Source: Gelatoporia subvermispora B
Lineage: Eukaryota; Basidiomycota; Agaricomycetes; Polyporales; Gelatoporiaceae
Length of the DNA stretch: 64,000 nucleotides
Assembly (NCBI GenBank): GCA_000320605.2
Contig: KB445794.1
Span: 663,837-727,836 of the forward strand
Direction: 5' to 3'
Shown here one piece after another: positions 11,701-22,068 of the stretch. The notes beneath the pieces were generated by a model. It had not been told where the DNA came from. It made no database searches and was given only the letters and a program-made list of their open reading frames with translations. The position numbers and the translations under genes were made by a program. Numbering within the stretch: position 1 is the stretch's first letter; every line of letters begins with the position of its first letter.

Positions 11701-12127
11701 CACAGTCATTTGAACTGGCTTGAACAGATAGATCTATCATGCGACTTTGAGTTAGACATTCAGGGAATCAATGCGTAAGATTACTTGCCTGACAAAGCGC
11801 AGCACCCAAGCCAGCAAATACGGTTCCGAGGAACAGAGATCGAAACGTAAGTGCGGGATCTCCATCGTCACGGGTATCGACGAGGTACAGAGAGACATCG
11901 CGTCCGGTGGTGATGACAGGTTCACCTTTGAGACGAACAACATCGTCGTCTGATCCATTCGCGCCTTCTAGTCTTGAGCTCTTCTCCGAGTCCAGATAGT
12001 CATCTTTCTCTGAAGAGCCTTGCTTCTCGATTGGAGTGAATTCGTCGCCAAGATCATAAGGAGTGGCTATGTCGCCGGGTGTAGCAGGAAGGGGCTCTAT
12101 GCCGGTGGTCACCGCGAGCGGGGCCAT
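8731..12127 (-). CDS. OPT-family oligopeptide transporter
   Basis: Multi-pass plasma- or vacuolar-membrane transporter of the OPT superfamily, which imports small peptides or related compounds with protons. The ATG at 12127 starts a hydrophilic N-terminus of about 80 residues. TFRSLFLGTVFAGLGAALCQ opens the first membrane helix, followed by FINPGEFRIKEH (the family NPG motif), VYPSEMVYWGNLP, IFPLLNGINIVCLAS, EEVPWYWYAFLLV and LKVPPRAMFVTQVWGTILG (the KIPPR-type motif). The C-terminus is IILPIIYQYASWMTAGTNSP and a short soluble tail ending at the TAA at 8731-8733. The gene is cut into many short exons by introns of about 50-60 bases, all consistent with GT-AG. I see no break. Substrate cannot be deduced. 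A TATA box sits 75 bases before the start. Confidence 0.92.
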
Positions 12128-14129
12128 TGGTCGTCGATGCTATCAGTCGAAGCGGGATGAGCGACAGGCGGAAGGACATCTCACACGGGCTGGGGTCGGT
12201 GCTTATAAGGCGGACCAAAGAGAATTCAATTCTCGCTCTCAATAGACCCGAGAACGAGCCCGTGGATCGAGACGGAATTTCCACGAAGGCATTCTGGCGT
12301 AATCATGCGCTACGATAGCAAATGATTAGACAGACAGAAGCTAAGACCTGGGCAGCCTCTCGGTAAGTCAAATGGTAGGCACATGCCGCATCGGAAGGAA
12401 CTTCTCACCTGGGTTTGACAACTACCTTGTGCAAACCATTTGCCGTGGTGTACGGGCCTGGCGGAATGGCGACATCACACGCAAGACGTTTGTAGTATTG
12501 TGTACGCCTTCAAATGTTCGCGTGGTTCACACCCACCCGATCGATTTTGGGCGCTTTTTGGGTTGGCCAACTATGTCGGCAGGCCCAGTGAGATCCTGGA
12601 GGAACATGGTCCCGTATGATCCGACATACGAACGCAGTGTCAAACACGGACAGGTACAACCCCGCAAAATGTCTCGCTCAGCGCGTCTCAGGAACCTTGC
12701 TGATGTTGCGCGATGGACCGACTGATGTTGCCATCCATAGACATAAAGAGGTTGCAGCCCGCATGCTGACGGTCATGCAAGCTGGGTATAACTCGGTCCT
12801 GCGCCACACACTGTCTAGATAGAGCGACGTCAAGGAGTCACGAGGGTGTTGATAGGACAAAGAGTGGGTCATAGCAGGGAACAGCCTGAAAATCAATTAC
12901 ATGCTACATACTTTGCCAGTCGCGGCAGAAAGACGTCTTCATTCGCATGCCACGGCGCTGTTATCCTCTCGGGTCCACCTGGACAGCTCTGATAGAACCC
13001 ATAAGCATTAAGCGCTACACACGTATTTCAGATCCCGAGTAGCTAGCTTCATTCACCTTTCCATTTACTGCCATGTGGACTGCATCGAATCACCTGCGCC
13101 ACGATCGCCGTGCTTCACTCACACGAGCAGTGCCAATAATTGCAGGTACACCCAAGTTTCTCGAGACTGCAAGAGCCCGCATACACAGAGTCAACCCAAG
13201 CGCAGCTGTCTCAGAGGCTGAGGGGCACAAGCACTGTGCTGGTCCAGTCATCAGTGGTGAACGTTTGAACGTAATGGCTTGGACTGCGGCGTCGCACTGC
13301 AAGCTGCAACGCCAACGGACGCCCAGCAGGCCGCAGCATTCACCAAAACAAGGCATCTCAACGCCCATCTCGACCCTCATGCTACCCTGAGAAAATATCT
13401 CGCCAATTATCACCTCGCCAATGGCGTCGCCATGATGCTAACAGTCACTCGTATCTGAACTTCAGTTTCTTCTGGATGGGCAGCTTCCACAATTCTGACA
13501 AATCCACTTGAGGTCGTCTGCGGCATGTCTTTTGTCCATATATGCTCACATCGATCCTGGGCTTTCTGATATCGCACAGAGCTGTACCCGGTACAACCAC
13601 TTTGCACCGAGCACATTGTTTACGTGGCTACGGATTCATCCAACACCTGTGATAAGTATGTACGTACACGAGAGAACATCGGTTGGCTACTTTCACGGGA
13701 AGAGATGAGAACTGGCATGAAGTACACTTGCAAGTAGAGTGGCTGAGATACAATGGGCCGACGTTCTCTACTCACACTTGCCAGGCGAACCACAGGGAGG
13801 TGTGAGAATTTATGTATTTTGTGAGTGTACTTATGTAACAAAGTAATGCGATCATGCAGCGACAGCAAGCAGAAAGGACGAGGTATCAGAAATGTCGAGA
13901 TATGGCAAGGCATGCTGCGACTCCACGGCAGATTAGAGCGTCTGTAGGGCACTATATGCAATAATGAAATGAAGCGAGGAGATGAAGCGGGGAGGATGGG
14001 AATGCGCGAGTCCAAGCCGATAGCGAGCGTAAGTGCACCGAAAGGTAAAGTACAAGCATACAGATGTGTGAGGATGATTGCGAACGATGAGAGTGCAGAG
14101 AAAATCAAAGGGAGAAGGTTAAGGTTCGA
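12128..14129. other. Intergenic: OPT promoter and 3' region of the kinase gene
   Basis: Two kilobases with no supported gene. The part near 12128-12300 is the OPT promoter. The T/C-rich minus-strand part at 13620-14129 probably includes the 3' untranslated region of the kinase gene. Frames of about 100-160 codons exist but lack introns, domains and coding-like composition. Confidence 0.5.
12202..12209 (-). promoter_or_regulatory. TATA box of the OPT transporter gene
   Basis: CTTATAAG, reading the same on both strands, 75 bases upstream of the OPT start. Position fits a core promoter. Confidence 0.5.
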
Positions 14130-17100
14130 TTACTGCACTATGCAGCCGCTGTTATGCTTCCCATCCTTACCGTGTCCCCTCTCCCGAGAATATCTCGGCA
14201 TATCCCCTGGGACTTCGAAGGACCTCGGGTCTTCGCGTTCCGTTCCAGCGTCCGACACTACAGAGTACGACGTCATGCGGGACAGTCGCGGATCGCCCGT
14301 GGACGCTCCGCTCCGAGCATCGGTGTCGGTCGTAGTTAGAGCGGATTGGCGGCCTGTCTCGCGATGGCTCGAGAGGCTCTCCGCTGCGGTGGCGGCACTC
14401 CGCATGCTTTCCGAATGTGGGGAGGTGCTGTTGCTCGAGAGCGACTGCGGACGCTCGGTGATATCCGACTTCCGCTTGAGGATAGATCGCTTGCGGGGTA
14501 CTTGGCGGTTGTTCGAAGTGACGAGGGAAGAGGCGGAGGAAGACTTGTCTTGGTCTACTGTCAAAGTAGATCTAGAGCGTTTAAAGGCAGCAAGAACCTT
14601 GAAAGCCGTAGGTGGATGGGGATGCGAGCCAACGACTGGGGACTGTGATGGAGGCGTATCGAAACTGGTCCGGCGAGAGAATCCACCGTCTGAGGTTGGA
14701 CTAGCCGCAGAGCCCGCAGGAGTACCTCCGAGAATATCCGCAGGATTGATATAGGGATTAGAGGGGTCGCCATGCTCAGCGTACTGGGCGTACAGTAGCA
14801 ACTGAGCACGGAGATCGCAGGTAGGCGGCGCATTGGCAGAGCATCTGGAATGCGCAATGAGGCTGCATTGCTCACAGAGGACGGCGCTTTTCTTCACGTT
14901 CTGCAGGCAGACCCTGCAAATGACCGCTATATAGTATAGTTTAAGCGAGAGTTAAATTGGGATGTGGAATGAATAACTTACGTTTGCCAAACGTCGTCTT
15001 GACAAAGGAATGCTCGCGGGGTGCAATGGCGTCGGGATCGTTTGACATGCGACGTCTGGGCGAAGGCGTACTCATCACCTTCTCCAATGGAGGTCGCTGC
15101 TCTGGAGTTGACCTATCCGGATCGGGCATCTCGACGTTCGCTAAGAAGCGAATTGCCTCAGACTTCTGGAAGTCAGCGCTTACTCGACGCAGGAATGGAA
15201 TACTGTCTTGGGGACGCAGTTCCTATGAGTGGACGATGTATAAGTATGGCTAGAGAAGTGTTTCATCTCGCTAATTGACCTTGTGGTGCGCCCAATGCCT
15301 CTTCAGCCAGTCGTGCTCACACAGCATCTCAGCACTAGGACGTTTAGTCGGGTCCTTGTTGAGACAGAGCTTTAAGAAGTCTTGCAGGCTCTCCGAGCAA
15401 CCCTCAGGAATAGGGGGCATATCGTCTTCGACAATCCGGAACATGACTGCGGCCAGCGTCAGTGACAGGTTAAAAGGGAGAGTCGATGGTCTTACCTGAC
15501 ATGCTGTTCGGAATGTCCGCGTATGGTGGACGGCCAGTAAGAAGCTCGATGACTGTGCACGCTAACGACCAGATGTCGGACTTCGTAGACGCTCCCTTAA
15601 GCTCAATCACCTCCGGCGCCATCCAGTTCGGTGTACCAGCGACATCCTTCATCTCCCGCTCCATGGCGCGCAGGTTTAGAGACACACCGAAATCGGAGAG
15701 CTTTACGTTCCCATTCTTGGTCGTCAAGATGTTGGCAGCCTTCAGATCGCAGTGGACAACGTCGCTCTGATGAAGGTAATCCAGGCCCTCAAGAATCTTC
15801 ACAACGTAGCTCGCCACAAGACGTTCGTTGAGCTTCCCGAATGCTCGCAACGTCTGCCCCAACGAGCCGTTCTCCGCGTACCTGCCGCAGATTGTCAGTA
15901 TTGATGACATGAGAATCAGAACGTGATTACTGACTCTAGGACAATGCTGAGAGTATCAGCATCTCTCGCCATGCCCTCGTACTTGACAATGCTGGGGTGA
16001 GAAAGACTCTTGACGAGGTCCACTTCCTTCATGAGCTGCGCAATTTCCTCCTCCTTCAGCCCTTCCAAGCGAATACGCTTAACTGCGACCATTTGACCCG
16101 TGTTCAAGTTAAGCGCACGATAGACAGCGCCGAACTGTCCGCGTCCAATGCAGTTGCCCAATTGCTACGTAAGGATCGGTCAGCGTAGCCCTTTAAAATT
16201 TTCCAGGAACTACAGTACTCACGAACTGAGTTGGCGGTTTGCCATCCTCTCTCACTATTAGAGTTTGCCGCACTGCACTGCCCTCGTAGGAATCCCGAGA
16301 CATGATATCACTCGCACTCGCATTGCCGGATGCAACGCCAAGGTTGATCATACTCTCGTATCTCGACCTCCGAGGCTTCGCGCCAAGCTCATCGTAGGAG
16401 TTCGGGCGAGGTTTCCTGCGAGAGCTGGAACCGTCCACCTCGCTTTGGAATCGCCCCCGAGGCTGCCTCGGTTTGTCATTCGATGCAGCATTTGGTGCCC
16501 TGGCGGCATCTGAAGTTCCAGGAGGAAACACAATAGAACGATCTTTTGGAGGAGATGCAGATTGCTCTACCGAAACAGACCTCGGGAAAGGCACGAACGA
16601 CTCGCTATCTCCCGAGGATCTTCGCGATTCATCCGGGCCACGAGGGATATAAATGCCATTGCGGTTCGGCCCGCCCTTGGTACTTGAGCGACGCAGCATG
16701 ATCCTTGGCGACGAAGGAATTCCGGAATCTGGACTCGAATCGCGACGGAGTAACGAATCCTTGGGCAACAAGCCTGGCATGTCGACGCTGTGCCGAGCAC
16801 GGTGGGTAGGTCGTCTGGGAAATTGAGGCAGCGGGTCCAATCCTTCGCAAGAGGATGCCCCAACGATAGCTAGTTTGCGCGGCGGAGAGACAGATAAAGG
16901 AGTATGGGAGGGCGACCCGGTGAGGTCCTCGTCCTCGAGAGCAGAGACATTCTGTGGACCTGGAAACGCATCAAGGAAGTCATCGGGCCACTTGCCTTTG
17001 CCCAACTTGATCGGTGATGCTCTACGGGGCTGGATCCTGCCACGCTCTCTCGAGACCTCCCTCGCCCGCTCCTTCGACTGACCGCCCTTGGAACTCGCCC

Positions 17101-19750
17101 CGCTCTCATCCGCCTCCTCGACTCGAGTAAGATCCACGATGGCAGTTTCGCTTGGACGGCGCTCTCGCACTGGCCTTTGGCTCATATCGAGGCTGCGCTT
17201 GCGGTTGCCCTCATCCTTCATGGAAGCCGCGATAGCACTCCCCTCTGTGAACGTCAGGGAAGGCGCATCCGATGGCGAGAGAGAGGTGGCTTCTGTCGTC
17301 ACCGTGCGAATCGTGCCAAACCTGTTGTAGGCCGCGCTGCTCGTACGCTGCAGCTCCAGCAAGCTCGAGAACGCGGTAGTATCGGTGATGCTACTCGACG
17401 CTTGGGATTGCCGCATGGCGGCGATCGAGGGTGCGATCGACTCTGCAAAAGAGCCGAGGACGGAGTCGCCGACAGACGCGCGTGTAGAGTCCGCGACGGA
17501 CGCTCGGTCCATGCTGGCTCGCGGACGCAGTGGTGATCGCGGGGGAGGAGTCATGATTGGTGGGACCTCGTCACGATCTCCATCACTGTTCGCGGGTGAC
17601 ATTCTCCCGTTTGCCGTCTCTCCGTTGCTCGCCGTCTTGCTCCCACGCGACGTCTCGGACCCTTCGTTCGGGCTATCGGAGCGCACTGGAGGAAGAGGCG
17701 ATGTAGGGGTCCATCTCTTTCTGCCCATGGGTGTCGAAGGTGCTGTTGGAGAGATCGAACGTTGGAGGTGTGCCACACTCAGGTTCGGTGTTGAGGCAGC
17801 AGCTCGGGACACAGTACCATTCCCGTACGGGCTCGAAGGCTGCTGCGAATGTACAGGACCACCGTTGACGAACCTCGTCTTGTCTGGTGTCGGCGTGTCG
17901 GCGAGCTTGGCGAGTGCGATAACAGTTCGAGCTACTCGGGCTAAGGACTCAGAGGTAGACTCCAGCAGGTCATCTCGGTTAAACAGATCCTCAGAGCGGA
18001 TGCCGACGGACGAACACGCGGCGAGAAACTTCGTTACGTTCGACGTCCTGACAAAGCCGTCCTCCCGAGAGTCTATGCGAGAGATGGTACCAGGAAAAAG
18101 CTTGTTCACGAGCCTGGTGCAAAAGCAGCGCAACGTTAGAGTTCGAAACCATCAAGATAAGTATTGACACGCACTGGCATAGGACATAACCATCCCGCAA
18201 CGCCTCGCAGAACAACCTCTTCTCCCGCTCCTCGCCTCCTGCACTCAGCCCACTTGACGTTAGGCCGCTGACGGAGTTCAGCTGGGTCGTGCTGCCCATC
18301 GCTGACCCACTCTTGCCCCACACCCTCTCTAATCGTGCAAGCGCCCGCATACGGACCTCGACATCCTCCCACTCCTTCGTCGATAAGCTGTTCTTACTTG
18401 GTTGCGTTGGTGGTTTCAACATTTCTTTACACAGGAAGGTAGCGGCTATGCGGATATGTTCTCGAAACTCTGGACTAGGTGGAGAAACCCCTAGAGATGT
18501 TGTGGAAGCGTTCAAGACTCGATTCTGCGAATATGTTGGAGTAAAGCTACGCTGTGTGGGAGAGACTGCTCGGGACCGTGGCGGGGGTGCTATAGGTGAC
18601 CCTGCACGAGAGGTGGAAGGTGACGGTGAGAGCGAAGGACGCTGCTGATCAAGCGAGGGGCGCTGGTCGAGAGAGCGGCGCTGGTCGAGGGACGGACGCC
18701 GACCAGATTGACCGGAGCTTGTCGAAGACGATGGGAGATGTGATGATGATGCTGACGGTAATCCTCGATGGGCCGCTGCTCGGGATGAGGATCGGGTGCG
18801 AAGCGGTTGCGGCGTCGTCGGTGAGGCAGGGGGACTCCCAAGTGGGAGGTGGCTTGTGCTTGCCGCAGCTCTCCTCGCGGAAAGGGCAGCAACTCCTCGA
18901 GGTGTCGGGGATGGCGGCGTCAAATCAGGTGATATTGCGCCTTCTCGTGGTCTCCTTGTGGGTGTCTCTGGTAATGCAGGAGATGAGCGTTCCACCGAGC
19001 GTCCCAGAGCCGCTGAAGATATGATCAGTGGTGGTGGCCTTGATTTCGACGAGGAGGCTGTGCTCGATGAAATGCCATTCGAGCGAGCGTCCCGCTTCGG
19101 GGTAAGGGGTGCGGGGGGCTGATCTCCTTCACAGTCGGTGGCTGCGCGCTAGTCCTGCGAGACCGTTCGCGTGGCGGAGAGACGAGAGCAGAGACGTTCG
19201 AAGATGATGCGGCAGGAAAAGCGAACGGCTGCGAGTACGGAGATGGGAGGGCCTGCGAGGATAGGTGGATTGCTGGCGACGACATGGAGGCTTGCCGCAG
19301 CGAGGGCGTCTGGAAGCTTGTATGACCAGCAACACGCGTCTTCTCCCCCTTGTCCTTGTCCCTATCTCTGTTCTCTCTTGTGGACTCGTTCCGCTCACTG
19401 GCAGGAAGTGGGGGAGCCGCGGAAGCACTCTCTCGCGCCCCCGGCCGACGGAAGGAAACCTTAGATAGCATCCTCGATTTGGGTTTTTCCTTTTCCTTCG
19501 AGACATGCTCTTCTGACGCTCTCTCCTTTCCCTTTCCTTCTGGCGGAGCCATCGCGCCGGGATCGACAGCAGGGATAGGAGACTTGACGCGAGATCTCGT
19601 CGCGGTCCGGATACTTTGTTCCAGGGAAGAGCGGAGACGTTTGAACGTCTTGGGCTGCGGCTCAGGGCTTGCAGACGACAACAGCCGCGACGAGGATGCT
19701 CCGGCAGGTGGCGTCGGAGAGCTGACATCTGTGCGCTTGTGATGCGCCAT
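14130..19750 (-). CDS. Cdc15/Cdc7-type STE kinase with CH-like domain, C1 zinc finger and CaaX box
   Basis: Start chosen at 19750 (MAHHKRTDVSSPTPPAG). Order on the protein: a long Ser/Pro-rich disordered N-terminus; a calponin-homology-like domain (EHIRIAATFLCKEML ... LFCEALRDGYVLCQLVNKLFPG); a disordered linker of several hundred residues; a Ser/Thr kinase domain (IGRGQFGAVYRA, VAVKRIRL, HCDLKAANIL, LSDFGVSLN, GTPNWMAPEVIEL); then a C1 finger (H-x12-C-x2-C-x10-C-x2-C-x4-H-x2-C-x7-C around CRVCLQNVKKSAVLCEQC); and a C-terminal CIVQ before the stop. The kinase resembles STE11/Cdc15-class kinases related to fission yeast Cdc7 of the septation network, so a role in cytokinesis or polarity signalling is inferred. 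The catalytic HRD is HCD (15746-15754). The frame slips by one base at 19113-19118. CH and C1 suggest actin and membrane binding. Confidence 0.85.
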
Positions 19751-22068
19751 TTGCAACGGATGCGAGATAGATATGTTCAATTTGGAGGACGGTAAGACCG
19801 CGGTCGCCATGTGAGCCAATGAGTGCAAGGAGAGACGCGTCTTGCTAGGAAGTGTGGTGCTATACACGATCACGCGGTGAGTGGATTCAATCACAGCATT
19901 AGGGCTGAGGAGGCTTACTGAATCGAAGAATTCAAAGAACGCCCGAATCAGCCCCGGCAGTTCTGTCGGTACAGGGTAATATGAGCCTGGGAATCAGAGA
20001 GGGAGCGGGACAGGAGTGTCAGCCCTGCACGGTGACCGTCGTACCCAGAATGCCTGAGAGCTGTGGTCTAATCTACACGGGCACTGGAGAAGCAAAGCTC
20101 GGAATGGGAAGTGAGGGTCAAGATAGAAGGGATGACGAACCAGTATTACAAGCATCCAAGTCAGCGGGTGCCTTGACTCCTATGTGTACAACCGGACCTG
20201 AATATAGCAAGAGGATACAGAGAAAAACGACGAAAGAGAAAAATGTGGATATGATTTCAGGCCGTGAATATAAAGCTGGATGCTCGCCGGACGCAGGGGG
20301 CGGGTAGGCAGGGGGCGAAACCTGATGGTGCCGAAGCCGGAGGGTGATACGCGTGTGCAGGAAAATCGAGTGCGCCGCAATATTGAGATGGATGACAGAG
20401 AAAGACCGAGAGCGAAAAGAGCGAAAATCCCGGTGGTTGTTGGCACGAAAGTGCGGACAGCGGCGGCGTGCGTTCTGGCGGCAGCACGACCTTGGCGGTT
20501 GGGAGGACCGGCACTTTGACCGCGGGCGCTCGAATTGCCGCTCCATATATCGCGAGAAAGCCACCGCCGCATAACGCTCCTCACTCAACGTTCAACTCAC
20601 TCCCTCCCGGCCTTAGGTCACTCAAAATTCCGTCTGATTCATCACTGGGTTGCAACCTCCGTGAAACATACACCACTAGTACATGCTCTACGCAATGCAA
20701 TGCCTACATCAAAATGCAGCTCGATCATTGGCGCTCGCAAAGACGACCGAGGCCACCAAAGAAGACCGCTGAGACCTTGTGCGATGGAGCGAATCAGATA
20801 AGGGGGCGCAAAGGACGTCCCGACGAACGCTTTTCCCGCGCCGATATTAAGGTCGACGTGGTCTCCACCTAGCCACGATGCGCAACAAGAGAGAAACTGG
20901 TATGTGCCTATGACGAGAGTATGACGAGGCGCCGCTGTGCGTCGAGTCGATCTGTCAAGTCTAAGCTGATTAGGCGGCCGCAGCTGTGCACTGCGCTCGA
21001 CCTCCCTTCGCGCAACCGAAGGACACGGGGACATCGCGTTTGTAGCCGCCGACGTATACGGCCTAGCGCACAGCACGGCGCGGTCGAGCGGGGCCAAGGC
21101 TTAGATGTCTTATCCGCGTCTTGGGCCGACTGTCAAGAGCAGGAGCGTTAGAGGCCTAGGATAGACTTTGTGAACCTCAATGACGGTACCGCCCCGTGGA
21201 GGCGTCCCGGCCGACCTAGCGGTCTGTCCCCCACCACCGTCAGCCAGCATCAGCTTCCACGCGCATCGTGCCGGATCGCGATCCGTTACCCGAACCGCAT
21301 GGCGTGATCACGTGGTCGCGTCAAGCGCTGGAGGTCCACCTGAGAAACGCGTCAACACTGCTGTCCCGCTACAGCCCGAGGTCCCGCTGTGAAAGAATAT
21401 CATCACGCCAGCAAAGGGCGGACCAAGTGAAGGGAGCCGCATCGTACCTGAGCGCGTCATAAAGTTGGATCGGTGCGCAGCAGCAAAGCCTCGGAGCGGG
21501 AGCACAGCCATCGAGGAGGTGCGATGGCCGACATCGTAATATCATGACTAGCTGAGTAAATCGGTTTGACCCACTGCAAACAGTCATCCACTTCCTACTA
21601 GTCTGCGTCATCGTGTATGTATGCGCTGTAATTCGGGCAACCCCGAGGACCAAAACTCGCGGAAGAGTAGCGGAAGGTCGTTACCGGCGGCAGTGCTTGG
21701 AGGGAATGTCGCTGACAAGGACCACGTAGATACGCCCCATTTACTCCGAATTGCAGATTGGAGTATCAACAAAGAGATCAAATTCGGATTGAGGGTCATG
21801 TCTTTGCATTGGTGGATCATCGAGGCAGGCAAGCCAGACAGCCTGAGATAGAAAACCAGAAAGAGACCCACGAGCCCACGGCCGGGTAACCGGGCACAGA
21901 ACGACACCGTGGTCCTCCGGGCGTCTCCGCAGCGCATGGAAGCTAAATCACGTGCGAACGCGAAGTCAAATGAGGGCGGACTTTAAATTGGTTGCATGCC
22001 GGGAGCGGCCGCGCCACAAGGGGCGTGCTCCGACCGTGACTCGCGCGGTGATTTTCGCAGCTGCCGCG
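19751..22068. other. Divergent intergenic region between the kinase and BYE1-like genes
   Basis: 2.3 kb between two divergent starts. It should hold the promoters and leaders of both. The minus-strand sequence near 20220-20590 is C/T-rich and resembles a leader. ACGCGT occurs at 20349-20354. No convincing gene is seen; frames of up to 150 codons overlap on both strands without domain motifs. Confidence 0.5.

Noticed and set aside
13620..14108. Minus-strand hydrophobic frame of 162 codons
   Set aside because: It lies just downstream of the kinase stop and is T/C-rich, so it fits a 3' untranslated region.
17385..18167. Plus-strand frame of 260 codons
   Set aside because: Antisense shadow of the kinase linker and CH-like region.
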